Assembly: GCF_000712075.1 (NCBI RefSeq)
Contig: NZ_JONW01000005.1
Location: forward strand, 997,001 to 1,061,000
Origin: Caulobacter sp. UNC358MFTsu5.1
GTDB lineage: Bacteria > Pseudomonadota > Alphaproteobacteria > Caulobacterales > Caulobacteraceae
Length of the DNA stretch: 64,000 bases
Direction of reading: 5' to 3'
Part shown: positions 1-7,968 of the stretch, in pieces
Layout of the letters: each line of letters begins with the position of its first letter
Position numbering within the stretch: position 1 is the first letter of the stretch
Made by a program: the position numbers and the translations under genes
The notes under the pieces: generated by a model
What the model was told of the DNA's origin: nothing
Databases searched by the model: none
The model's input: the letters and a program-made list of their open reading frames with translations, nothing else

Positions 1-17
1 CCCCGTTGTCCCTGCTC

Positions 18-1058
18 TTATTCTGCCGGCAGGGTGTTCTCAGAGCGCTTTTGCAGCATGGTGTCGAAGCTCGACCACACGCCGTCGGCGCCGTGCCATT
101 GGCCCTGGGTGGCGGCCTTGGAATATTCCGTGGCCCGGGCCTCGAAGAAGTTGGCGTGCTCCACGCCCGACAGCAGCGACTGCAGCCAGGGCAGCGGGTT
201 TTCCTTGATGCCGTAGACTTCCGGCAGATGCAGCTGGCGCAGGCGCCAGTCGGCGATGAAGCGGATGTACTTCTTGATGTCGTCCGGGGTCATGCCCTGG
301 ATCTCGCCGGCCTCGAAGGCCAGGTCGATGAACTTGTCCTCCATGGTGACAACGGTCTTGCAGCAGTCGACGATGTCGTCGGCCACGGTCTTGGTCACGG
401 CGCCGGTCTCGGCGTTGAAGGCGTGGTACAGCTTGATGATGCCTTCGCAGTGCAGGCTCTCGTCGCGGATCGACCACGACACGACCTGGCCCATGCCCTT
501 CATCTTGTTGAAGCGCGGGAAGTTCATCAGCATGGCGAAGCTGGCGAACAGCTGCAGGCCTTCCGAGAAGCCGCCGAACATCGCCAGGGTGCGGCAGATG
601 TCGGCGTTGGAGTCGACGCCGAACTTCTGCATGTAGTCGTGCTTGTCGCGCATGGCCTCGTATTCCATGAACGCGCCGAACTCGCTTTCCGGCATGCCGA
701 TGGTCTCGAGGAGCAGGGCGTAGGCCGCGATATGGATGGTCTCCATATTGGCGAACGACGACAGCATCATCTTCACTTCGGTGGGTTTGAAGACCCGGCC
801 GTAGCGTTCCATGTAGTTGTCGGCCACCTCGATGTCGGCCTGGGTGAAGAAGCGGAAGATCTGCGTCAGCAGGTTCCGTTCCTTGTCGTTCAGCTTGACG
901 GCCCAGTCCTTGAGATCCTCGCCCAGCGGGATCTCCTCGGGCATCCAGTGCACCTGCTGCTGCTTTTTCCAGAACTCGTGGGCCCACGGATAGCGGAAGG
1001 GCTTATACGCGGCGGACGGAGTCAGGAGGCCGGGGGTGGTGATCAGCTTGGCGGACAT
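18..1058 (-). CDS. nrdB: Ribonucleoside-diphosphate reductase, beta subunit
   Basis: Small subunit of class Ia ribonucleotide reductase. It houses the diiron-tyrosyl radical that the alpha subunit uses to reduce ribonucleotides for DNA synthesis in the cytoplasm. The 346-aa protein shows the ferritin-like ligand motifs METIH and RDESLH, and a Tyr in HIAAY that aligns with the radical tyrosine of E. coli (ETIHSRSY). The ATG at 1058 is chosen because an AGGAG lies about 10 nt upstream and the reading frame upstream of it is low-complexity. Its partner nrdA is on the same strand but about 7 kb away. Tandem NrdR-like boxes lie upstream at 1128-1174. Confidence 0.96.
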   Translation of the reverse strand: MSAKLITTPGLLTPSAAYKPFRYPWAHEFWKKQQQVHWMPEEIPLGEDLKDWAVKLNDKERNLLTQIFRFFTQADIEVADNYMERYGRVFKPTEVKMMLSSFANMETIHIAAYALLLETIGMPESEFGAFMEYEAMRDKHDYMQKFGVDSNADICRTLAMFGGFSEGLQLFASFAMLMNFPRFNKMKGMGQVVSWSIRDESLHCEGIIKLYHAFNAETGAVTKTVADDIVDCCKTVVTMEDKFIDLAFEAGEIQGMTPDDIKKYIRFIADWRLRQLHLPEVYGIKENPLPWLQSLLSGVEHANFFEARATEYSKAATQGQWHGADGVWSSFDTMLQKRSENTLPAE

Positions 1059-1127
1059 CGAGGACGGCTCCTGGGCAGGCGGACGCGAATCGGACGGACG
1101 ATTAGACTCTCTTGGTAGCGCAGTCGT

Positions 1128-1174
1128 CGGGATCATCTAGTGGCCACGACGTCGCAGCACACAACATGTTGTGG
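1128..1174 (-). promoter_or_regulatory. Tandem NrdR boxes upstream of nrdB
   Basis: Positions 1159-1174 read ACACAACATGTTGTGG, close to the NrdR consensus ACACwATATATwGTGT. A weaker box at 1128-1143 keeps the right half (TCTAGTGG). Their centres are 31 bp apart, three helical turns, the usual spacing of NrdR pairs. They lie 70-116 bp upstream of the nrdB start. NrdR is the ATP/dATP-sensing repressor of ribonucleotide reductase genes. The divergent GST gene could also be affected. Confidence 0.75.
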
Positions 1175-1193
1175 GCAGATTGGGTAACGAAAG

Positions 1194-1865
1194 ATGAATC
1201 AAGCTTACACCATCTATGGCGCGCTTGGCTCGGGCTCCGTGCCCGTCGAAGCGACTTTGACGCTTCTGAGGCAGCCCTACGCGGTCGTCGAGGCGCCCAC
1301 CTGGGAGGGCGCGGCCCAGCAGGCCAAGGTGGCGGAGGTCAATCCGCTGAAACAGATCCCGGCCCTGGTCACGCCCGACGGCGAGACGATCACTGAGAGC
1401 GCCGCCATCCTGATCTGGCTGGCCGACCGCCATCCGGAGGCGCGGCTGGCTCCCTCGCTCGATTCGCCCCTGCGCGGCCAGTTCCTGCGCTGGATGGTGT
1501 TCGTGCCGGCGGCGATCTACTCGCTGTTCTGGGTGCGGGACGACCCGTCGCGGCTGGCGGGGCCGGACGCCGAGCTCGGCGCGCGGATCAAGGCCGCGAC
1601 GGCCGACCGGATCGCCGAGTGCTGGGGGATGATGGAGAGCCAGCTCACGCCCGGGCGCTACCTGCTGGGGGACGAGCTGACGGTGCTGGACCTGTACGTC
1701 GCCGTGGTCAGCCGGTGGGGCGCGCGGCGCAAGCGGTTCTACGAGGTGGCGCCGCGGATGGCCGAGGTGGTGAAGCGGGTGGACGCCGATCCGAGGCTGA
1801 CGGCGTTCTGGGCGGCGCGGTTTCCGTTCGTGGACGGGTGGGAGAGCAACGGGGCGGCGGGGTGA
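1194..1865 (+). CDS. Glutathione S-transferase family protein
   Basis: Cytosolic GST-type protein of 223 aa. The N-terminal thioredoxin-like domain (about residues 1-85) has the cis-Pro segment QIPALV followed by ITESAAILIWLAD, the classic glutathione-binding end of that fold. The rest is the all-helical C-terminal domain, with VLDLYVAVVSRW near its end. No obvious catalytic Ser or Cys can be assigned with confidence at the N terminus. It is divergent from nrdB and convergent with the cupin gene. Substrate unknown; detoxification or a small-molecule conjugation role is inference. Confidence 0.85.
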   Translation: MNQAYTIYGALGSGSVPVEATLTLLRQPYAVVEAPTWEGAAQQAKVAEVNPLKQIPALVTPDGETITESAAILIWLADRHPEARLAPSLDSPLRGQFLRWMVFVPAAIYSLFWVRDDPSRLAGPDAELGARIKAATADRIAECWGMMESQLTPGRYLLGDELTVLDLYVAVVSRWGARRKRFYEVAPRMAEVVKRVDADPRLTAFWAARFPFVDGWESNGAAG

Positions 1866-1879
1866 CAGCATAGGCCAGT

Positions 1880-2022
1880 CCCTCCCCCTTGCGGGGAGGG
1901 TGTCGGCGAAGCCGACGGGTGGGGGATCGGTGCAGGGTGCTGGACATAAGCTGACTTCAAGACTCAGCAGTCCCCCACCCGACCCTGGCTCCGCCAGGGC
2001 CACCCTCCCCACAAGGGGGAGA
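1880..2022. repeat. Family A composite palindromic repeat (inverted pair)
   Basis: Two units in opposite orientation: CCTCCCCCTTGCGGGGAGGG plus a GTCGGCGAAGCCGAC hairpin on the left, and CCCTGGCTCCGCCAGGG plus CCCTCCCCACAAGGGGGAG on the right, separated by about 45 bp. It sits between the convergent GST and cupin genes. The same family recurs at 61320-61442 in another convergent junction. It probably acts as an mRNA 3-prime stem or bidirectional terminator. Confidence 0.85.
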
Positions 2023-2035
2023 GACAGCCTGAAGG

Positions 2036-3043
2036 CTACGCCCCCAGCCCCTTCAACAAGAACCCCCGCACCTCGCGCGCCGTGGTCTCGCTCAGCTCGC
2101 CCAGCACCCCGCGCGCCTCCACCGGCAGATGGGCCGCCGGGTCGCCGTCGGCTTCGAACACATAGTGCTCGAACAGGGCCCGCCACGCCTCGCGCTGCGG
2201 GATCGGCAGGTGTCGGACATTCTTGAGGGCGTGGACGAAGGCGTCGAACGGCGAGCCGGCCAGGGCGGGCGCCTGGCTCCACCAGTAGTTCACCAGCAGG
2301 TTCAGCGCCCCGAGCGCCTGGACGTGGTGCCACCACATGGTCGGGATGTAGATCGCGTCGCCCGGCCCCAGCTCGGCGACCAGGGCGTGGTCCATCGCCT
2401 CGGCGAAGCGTGGGTATAGCTCAAGGTCGGGTTCTTCCAGCGACACCATGCTGATCGGCCGCCCGGCGGGGGTGAAGTCCAGCGGACCGATATAGAGATT
2501 GGCCACCTGGTCGGGCGGGAACAGGGTGAAACGCCGCCGCCCGCCCACCACGCAGGCGAGGTTGTCGGAAAAGTCGTGGTGGGTCTGGATCGTGGTGGCG
2601 TTGCCCAGCCACAGGCGCGGCGTGACCTCGGGACCCAGCAGGTCCAAGGCGTTCTCGCGCTCGAAGCCGGGCAACAGCGGCGGGATCGGGGTGGAGCCGA
2701 CATAGAGGCACGGCGGCGCCGGATCGCCGGCCACGTTGAGCAGGCCGGCCAGCACCTCGCGCAGGGTTCCCTGCCAGGTTTCGAAGTTCAGGCCGCGCGC
2801 CGTGTCGTCATAGAAGAACCGCCCCCGGATTTCCGGCTGACCGATCAGGGCGGCCACCCGCGCGCCTCGGTCGAAGCCGGCCAGGTAGCGGGCCAGGCCC
2901 ATGTCCGTGGCGGCGGCCCGCACCGCCGGCCAGTCGGCGACCAGGCCGCGCAGCACCACCGGGCGATGGGCCGCGACGACCTCGTCGGCGAACCGGGCGG
3001 CGTCGATGTGGGCGAGTTCTGGAACGGGACGCAACGGACGCAT
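2036..3043 (-). CDS. Cupin-like (JmjC-type) domain protein
   Basis: Protein of 335 aa of the cupin-8 family of Fe(II)/2-oxoglutarate-dependent oxygenase-like proteins. The metal triad is visible as HHD in TIQTHHDFSDN and a distal His in MWWHHVQ. The GDAIYIP segment before the distal His is typical of the family. In Caulobacter relatives such genes often accompany TonB receptors and SapC; here the neighbours are a GST and TauE. The start at 3043 fits the family N terminus (VVLRGLVADWPAV follows about 28 residues in), though no clear ribosome site precedes it. An in-frame ATG at 3118 lies inside a palindrome and is less likely. Confidence 0.8.
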   Translation of the reverse strand: MRPLRPVPELAHIDAARFADEVVAAHRPVVLRGLVADWPAVRAAATDMGLARYLAGFDRGARVAALIGQPEIRGRFFYDDTARGLNFETWQGTLREVLAGLLNVAGDPAPPCLYVGSTPIPPLLPGFERENALDLLGPEVTPRLWLGNATTIQTHHDFSDNLACVVGGRRRFTLFPPDQVANLYIGPLDFTPAGRPISMVSLEEPDLELYPRFAEAMDHALVAELGPGDAIYIPTMWWHHVQALGALNLLVNYWWSQAPALAGSPFDAFVHALKNVRHLPIPQREAWRALFEHYVFEADGDPAAHLPVEARGVLGELSETTAREVRGFLLKGLGA

Positions 3044-3106
3044 TGCACGGCTTCGACGCGGGAAAGGCGGCACGCTAGGGCGATGAGCGCATCGCTCGAT
3101 TGCAGA

Positions 3107-3126
3107 TTGTTTCCGCATGGAAACAA
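3107..3126. promoter_or_regulatory. Perfect palindrome, candidate operator for the divergent pair
   Basis: TTGTTTCC and GGAAACAA form 8-bp perfect arms around GCAT. It lies in the 146-bp gap between the cupin gene (minus) and tauE-like gene (plus), where a shared operator would be expected. The regulator is not encoded in the window as far as I can tell. An alternative reading is that the palindrome only matters as DNA around the unused ATG at 3118. Confidence 0.5.
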
Positions 3127-3189
3127 CCTTGAGCGTCAGCGCCGTCTTCCGATCTGGACCCGCCCGGCCAAGCTGCTAACACCTCTCCC

Positions 3190-3960
3190 ATGCTGACCGA
3201 TCCCCTGTTCTACGCCGTCGCCATTCCCGCGGTGATCCTGCTGGGCCTGGCCAAGGGCGGGTTCGCCGGGATCGGGGTGGTGGCGGTGCCGCTGATGGCC
3301 CTGGTGGTCTCGCCGGTGCTGGCCGCCTCGATCACCCTGCCGATCCTGCTGGTCCAGGACGTGGTCAGCGTCTGGAGCTTCCGGAAGACCTGGGACAAGG
3401 GCCTGCTGATCCTGATGCTGCCCGCCGCGGCGGCGGGCATCTTCCTGGGCTGGCTGCTGGCGGCGCGAGTGTCGGTGGCGGCGGTCGAGCTGTCGATCGG
3501 CGTGATCTCCATCGCCTTCTCGCTGCAGCGCCTGTGGGCCGAGCGCGCGGTCAAGGCGGCGGAAGTGATCGAGGCCGGGCCGGCGCGGCCCTGGCTGGGC
3601 GCCCTGTGCGGGGCGATCGCCGGCTTCACCAGCCAGGTGGCCCACGCCGGCGGTCCGCCGTTCCAGATCTATGTCCTGCCCCGCCGCCTGCCGCGCGACG
3701 TGTTCATCGGCACCAGCGCCATCTTCTTCGCCGTGGTGAACTGGATGAAGGTGCCGGCCTATGTCGCCCTGGGTCAGTTCACGCCCCAGGTGCTGACCAC
3801 GGCGGCCGTGCTGCTGCCCCTGGCCCTGGCCTCGACCTGGGCGGGCGTGTGGCTGGTGCGCCGCGTGCCGGCCGAGGGCTTCTACCGGGTGATCTACGTC
3901 CTGCTGATCGCCGTCGGGGCCAAGCTGGCCTGGGACGGGGCGCACGGCCTGATCGGCTAG
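3190..3960 (+). CDS. Sulfite exporter TauE/SafE family membrane protein
   Basis: Inner-membrane protein of 256 aa with about seven to eight hydrophobic segments. The early LGLAKGGFAGIGVVAVPLMAL segment and the second-half repeat GAIAGFTSQVAHAGGPPF are typical of the two inverted halves of TauE/SafE permeases, which export sulfite, sulfoacetate or similar anions. It is divergent from the cupin gene. Its stop overlaps the stop of the next, convergent gene by a few bases. Substrate not predictable. Confidence 0.85.
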   Translation: MLTDPLFYAVAIPAVILLGLAKGGFAGIGVVAVPLMALVVSPVLAASITLPILLVQDVVSVWSFRKTWDKGLLILMLPAAAAGIFLGWLLAARVSVAAVELSIGVISIAFSLQRLWAERAVKAAEVIEAGPARPWLGALCGAIAGFTSQVAHAGGPPFQIYVLPRRLPRDVFIGTSAIFFAVVNWMKVPAYVALGQFTPQVLTTAAVLLPLALASTWAGVWLVRRVPAEGFYRVIYVLLIAVGAKLAWDGAHGLIG

Positions 3961-4208
3961 GGGCGATCCCGGGGCCGCTCGTCGATCGTCCGGCGCTGGG
4001 TCACACTATAGAGCCAGGCCAGGCTGGCCGCCGACACCGCCAGGCCCAGAGCGGTCCGCGTGGGGCCCAGCCACAGCCACGCCCCCAGCAGGCCGACAAC
4101 GCAGACCGCGAAGCTGGCCAGCAGGGCGGCCGCGCCTTTCCAGTGGATCAGGTTTAGCGAATAGCCCTCGCCCAGATCCCGGATCGCGAACCAAGGTCGT
4201 CGGGTCAT
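3957..4208 (-). CDS. Small two-TM membrane protein
   Basis: Hypothetical protein of 83 aa with two hydrophobic helices, about residues 26-47 (ALLASFAVCVVGLLGAWLWL) and 51-68. The charged tail RRTIDERPRDRP is probably cytosolic. It converges on tauE with a 4-bp overlap of stop codons. I do not recognise the family, and codon use is like its neighbours. Confidence 0.65.
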   Translation of the reverse strand: MTRRPWFAIRDLGEGYSLNLIHWKGAAALLASFAVCVVGLLGAWLWLGPTRTALGLAVSAASLAWLYSVTQRRTIDERPRDRP

Positions 4209-4343
4209 CAGGTCGCTCCGGCCGCTCGCCCCGACCCTAGCATGCGAACTCTGACGGAATCATCGCGGCCGGACGCGCCTGGCCCTTTCCTCGCCACGAT
4301 GATCGGCGTTTATATGTCACCGATCGCGCGTAGAGTTGGGGCC

Positions 4344-5057
4344 ATGACCGAGACGACCAGCATCATTCCCGTCACGGACGTCGCCCAGGTTCCGGCGGTC
4401 GCGCCCGCGACCCACTATCCGACGGCCGGCGCCAAGTGCGCCGACCTGGTGGTGCACCTGGCCGGCCTGGCCTGCGCCCTGCTGGGCGGCGGCATCCTGC
4501 TGGGCCTGGCCTTCGGCCTGGGCTCGCTGAGCCAGGTGGCGGCCATCGCCGTCTACACGGTGGGCCTGATCACCATGCTGTCGCTGTCGACCGCCTACAA
4601 CTTCTCCAAGGCCCGCTGGCGGCCGCTGCTGCGCCGCTTCGACCACGCCGGCATCTTCGTGATGATCGCCGCCTCCTACACGCCCTTCACCACCCAGAAC
4701 CTGCACGGCTGGTGGGCGATCGGCATGACCGCCGCCGTCTGGACGGTGGCCGGCGTCGGCGTGCTGGCCAAGCTGTTCCTGCCGGGGCTGGACAAGCGCT
4801 TCTGGGTCGGCCTGTACCTGGCCCTGGGCTGGCTGGTGCTGGTGGCCATCAAGCCGATGATCGCCGGCATGGGCTGGGTGGCCCTGCTGCTTTTGGCCAT
4901 CGGCGGCGTGATCTATTCGACGGGTACGGTGTTCTACCTGATGAAGCGGCTGAAGTTCCGGCGGGCGATCTGGCACGGTCACGTGATCGGCGGCGCCGGC
5001 CTGCACTACGCCGCCGTGCTGGTCGGGGTGGTCCTGGCCTCGAGCGGACACCCCTGA
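4344..5057 (+). CDS. Hemolysin III / PAQR-family membrane protein (TrhA/YqfA type)
   Basis: Seven-TM protein of 237 aa. It has the family pattern of an early Ser/His region (LSTAYNF, FDHAGIFVMIAASYTPF) and a C-terminal HVIGGAGLHYAAVLV, whose conserved histidines are thought to bind a metal ion in PAQR hydrolases. Bacterial members are linked to membrane-energetics homeostasis rather than true hemolysis. The ATG at 4344 is chosen because the family begins shortly before the SDLVVHLAG-like helix. The patatin gene starts 7 bp after its stop, so the two are probably co-transcribed. Confidence 0.85.
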   Translation: MTETTSIIPVTDVAQVPAVAPATHYPTAGAKCADLVVHLAGLACALLGGGILLGLAFGLGSLSQVAAIAVYTVGLITMLSLSTAYNFSKARWRPLLRRFDHAGIFVMIAASYTPFTTQNLHGWWAIGMTAAVWTVAGVGVLAKLFLPGLDKRFWVGLYLALGWLVLVAIKPMIAGMGWVALLLLAIGGVIYSTGTVFYLMKRLKFRRAIWHGHVIGGAGLHYAAVLVGVVLASSGHP

Positions 5058-5064
5058 GCCTGCC

Positions 5065-6387
5065 TTGAACACCCCCTCTGATCCCAAAAACGCCGTTTCG
5101 AACTTCTTCCGGGATCGCGCCGCCAACAGCCAGCGGGGCAAGCGCCTGCCGGCGCCCCTGACCCAGCCGGACAACCAGGTCGAGGCGCTCGGCTTCCCCG
5201 GCGTGCGGCTCAGCGTCGACGAGGCCGACGAGGCCCTGCGCAACGTCGCCGACCGCCTGGCCCCGGCCCGGCCGCTGCTGGGCCGCGACGATTTCAACAT
5301 CCTGGCCCTGTCGGGCGGGGCGGCCGGCGGGGCGTTCGGGGCCGGCGCCCTGGTGGGCCTGAGCAAGGCCGGGACCCGTCCCCACTTCGCCATCGTCACC
5401 GGCGTCTCGACCGGGGCCCTGATCGCCCCCCTGGCCTTCCTCGGCCCCGACTGGGACGACCGCCTGACCGACGCCTATGTCGGCGGCCACGCGGCCGAGC
5501 TCCTGAGCCTCAAGCGCCTGGGTCCGACCCTGGGCCCCAGCCTGTTCCGCGGCGACTCCCTGGACGGGCTGGTCGCGCCGTTCATCGACCTGGAGATGAT
5601 CGAGGCCGTGGCCCGCGAGCACGCCAAGGGCCGCCGCCTGCTGATCGCCACCACCAACCTGGACAGCCAGAAGGCCACGATCTGGGACATGGGGGCGATC
5701 GCCACCCAGGGCGGCGACGGGGCCGTGAAGCTGTTCCGCGACGTGCTGGTGGCCTCGGCCACCCTGCCCGGCCTGTTCCCGCCCAAGCTGATCGACGTCG
5801 AGGCGCCGGACGGCGAAGGCGGCATGGCCCGCTATCAGGAAATGCACGCCGACGGCGGCATCGCCGCGCCGCTGTTCCTGATGCCCGACGCCTTGCTGCG
5901 CTGGCGCGAGCTGGGCCAGCGCCTGCGGCGCGGGCGGGTCTATGTGATCTTCAACACCGTGCTGGATCCCGCGCCCCGCACCACCCAGCCGGGCGTGACC
6001 TCGATCATGGGGCGCAGTTTCGAGACCATGCTGCGGTTCTCGTACCGCCAGGCCCTGAGCGTCGCGGCCGGCTTCTGCGCCCGCCACAACCTGCCGCTCT
6101 GGTCGGCCTCGATCCCGACCAGCTTCGAGAACTTCAACATGATGAAGTTCGAGACGGCCCAGATGCGCCAGACCTTCGACGACGCCGAGGCCCTGGCGAT
6201 CAGCGGCCGGCTGTGGTCCAGCGCCATCCCCGCGTCCGAACCGCTGTGGCGGGGCCTGTTCAAGCGGCAGCCGACCGCGCGGGACCGGACGGTCAAGGAT
6301 CCCATCCTCGTGCCTTCGGCCGACCTGACGCCGGCGGAGGATCCCGTGGCGAACAGGGGCCCCGACCTGGAAGAGCCTATTTCTTGA
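5065..6387 (+). CDS. Patatin-like phospholipase
   Basis: Lipid acyl hydrolase of 440 aa with the patatin Ser-Asp dyad. The oxyanion loop is SGGAAGGAFGAG (about residues 83-94), the nucleophile Ser115 sits in GVSTG, and Asp263 in ADGGIAAP. The start is a TTG, 7 bp after the hemolysin-III stop. No signal peptide is visible, so it is probably cytosolic or membrane-peripheral. The last few codons overlap the convergent zinc-ribbon gene. Coupling with a PAQR-type protein suggests a membrane-lipid role, which is inference. Confidence 0.88.
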   Translation: MNTPSDPKNAVSNFFRDRAANSQRGKRLPAPLTQPDNQVEALGFPGVRLSVDEADEALRNVADRLAPARPLLGRDDFNILALSGGAAGGAFGAGALVGLSKAGTRPHFAIVTGVSTGALIAPLAFLGPDWDDRLTDAYVGGHAAELLSLKRLGPTLGPSLFRGDSLDGLVAPFIDLEMIEAVAREHAKGRRLLIATTNLDSQKATIWDMGAIATQGGDGAVKLFRDVLVASATLPGLFPPKLIDVEAPDGEGGMARYQEMHADGGIAAPLFLMPDALLRWRELGQRLRRGRVYVIFNTVLDPAPRTTQPGVTSIMGRSFETMLRFSYRQALSVAAGFCARHNLPLWSASIPTSFENFNMMKFETAQMRQTFDDAEALAISGRLWSSAIPASEPLWRGLFKRQPTARDRTVKDPILVPSADLTPAEDPVANRGPDLEEPIS

Positions 6388-6715
6388 GGTAGCGGGCGCG
6401 CAGCTTGTCGACGTTCGGCGGCGTGGCGCGGAAGTCGGACGCCAGGCCCAGGCGGGCGTTGCACGACGGGCAGCGCACAGAGTCCGTGTCGGCCAGTTCG
6501 GCCGGCGGGTCGAAGCGCGTGCCGCAGGGCTTGCACTTGAAGTCGCCGGTCGGCGGCGGCGCGGGGGCCGGCGGCGGCTCGGGCGCCATCACCACCACGC
6601 GCTTCTTCGCGTCCGGCCGCTGGATGCGCTCCAACGGCGGCGGGCCGCCCGGAGCGGCGACGCCGCTCTTCAGGCTCAGGATCTTGCGGGGGCGAGGGGG
6701 CTCGCTGTCGCTCAT
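6377..6715 (-). CDS. Zinc-ribbon-like hypothetical protein
   Basis: Protein of 112 aa. Cys61/Cys64 (KCKPC) and Cys82/Cys85 (RCPSC) form a CxxC-x17-CxxC zinc ribbon. It is preceded by a Pro/Ala-rich linker (about residues 44-56) and followed by a basic tail ending LRARYLKK. No transmembrane helix or enzyme domain is seen. It converges on and overlaps the patatin gene by 11 bp. Role unknown. Confidence 0.75.
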   Translation of the reverse strand: MSDSEPPRPRKILSLKSGVAAPGGPPPLERIQRPDAKKRVVVMAPEPPPAPAPPPTGDFKCKPCGTRFDPPAELADTDSVRCPSCNARLGLASDFRATPPNVDKLRARYLKK

Positions 6716-6821
6716 GACGCTTGACGGCTCGGTGAAGGACTTGGGGCGGGAAGGATCGGCGCTAGCTGCATGATCTGGACCCGAAACTCAAGCGCCCAGC
6801 GCGCCAATCGCCGCCGACGGC

Positions 6822-7787
6822 CTACCAGTGCGGCTTCAGACTGAACGAGAAGGCCACCATTTCGTCCTTCTGGGTGGCCATGCCCATGATCTGGTCCTTG
6901 GCCCTGATCTTGCGGTGGACATAGCCGAACGAGGCCTGCATCGGGCCCTTGCGCCAGGCCACGCCGGCCTGGCCGTCGCCGACCAGCTTGCTGGAGGTGT
7001 CGGTGCTGACACCGGCTCCGCTCCAGTCGCCGTCGCCGCTGCGCAGCATGTTCATGCCCACGGCCTGGCCGCTGGCGGCGGCGAACAGGTACCAGCGGCC
7101 CTGCTGGCCGAACTCGCGGCCGTCCTGGACGCCCAGCGAATTGACGACCTTGTCGCCCATCTTCTTGCCGAACCGCACCGTGGCGCCCGCCTCGGCCGAG
7201 CCGCCGGCCCCGCCGAAGCCGAGGCCCGCGTGCGGGGTGACGTCCAGGGCGTACTTGCCGGCGTCCACCGAGACCGCCGCCGGCCAGCCGCGGGTGACGG
7301 TGACGTCGACGTCGCGGTCCTCGAAACTGTCCTCGTCGGGGCGGACCAGCGACAGGGGCCGGGTCCGGCTGGCCGAGGCGACGCTGGCCACGGAAACCCG
7401 CACCGAGTCGACGGCGTGCTCGCCCTCGCCGACCACGACGGCGTCGGAGCGGTAACTGACCGCGCCGCGGCCCGCATAGTAGCGGTTGGCGTCCAGCAGG
7501 GCCGCGTCGCCGTAGGCGCCGGCGGGCGAGAGGGCGAAGGTCGGATCGGTGGCGCGCTCGGTCCGGGCGGCGGGCGCCTCGGCGAAGCCGACGGCGGCGG
7601 GCCGGACGCTGCGGACGCCCAGATCGACCGGCGCGGCGGCGCGCATGTCGACGATGAAGCTCGGCGGGGTCTTGCGGGCGGTCTCGGACGACTTGGCGGG
7701 TTTGGACGGTTTCGCGGTCTCAGCCTGCGCGGCGATCGCCACGCAGCTGATGGTCACTCCCGCCACAAATGCCGTGCAAGCACGCAT
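6822..7787 (-). CDS. Secreted hypothetical protein, beta-rich
   Basis: Protein of 321 aa with a signal peptide (cleavage likely after AIAAQA, about residue 22). After a Lys/Pro-rich stretch the body is rich in alternating hydrophobic and polar residues and glycine (GLGFGGAGGSAEAGATVRFG, FGYVHRKIRAK) and ends in the aromatic FSFSLKPHW, which fits an outer-membrane beta-barrel or periplasmic beta protein. No named family recognised. It is downstream of nrdA on the same strand, but a strong terminator lies between them. Confidence 0.75.
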   Translation of the reverse strand: MRACTAFVAGVTISCVAIAAQAETAKPSKPAKSSETARKTPPSFIVDMRAAAPVDLGVRSVRPAAVGFAEAPAARTERATDPTFALSPAGAYGDAALLDANRYYAGRGAVSYRSDAVVVGEGEHAVDSVRVSVASVASASRTRPLSLVRPDEDSFEDRDVDVTVTRGWPAAVSVDAGKYALDVTPHAGLGFGGAGGSAEAGATVRFGKKMGDKVVNSLGVQDGREFGQQGRWYLFAAASGQAVGMNMLRSGDGDWSGAGVSTDTSSKLVGDGQAGVAWRKGPMQASFGYVHRKIRAKDQIMGMATQKDEMVAFSFSLKPHW

Positions 7788-7898
7788 TCCGGTCCCCAGA
7801 ACCCTTTCCCCACGAAGAGCCTAGCCCGAATTCGGCCGGCGTCCATGGGACAAAACCCCACGTCATCAACATTTCGCACTGGGGTATGGTTCCCGACG

Positions 7899-7930
7899 AA
7901 AAAACGGCGCCGCGGAAGCCGCGACGCCGT
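7899..7930 (-). terminator. Rho-independent terminator of nrdA
   Basis: On the minus strand a 12-bp GC-rich stem (7904-7915 with 7919-7930, loop of 3 nt, one mismatch) is followed by six T. It lies about 40 bp after the nrdA stop codon. Confidence 0.85.
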
Positions 7931-7968
7931 GTTTCTTCAAGGAATTCTTAAGGTTTGCCGTCGGCGGC

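Noticed and set aside
3118-3118. ATG at 3118 as the cupin start
   Set aside because: It lies within the palindrome, the added 25 residues are low-complexity, and the family N terminus begins at the ATG at 3043.
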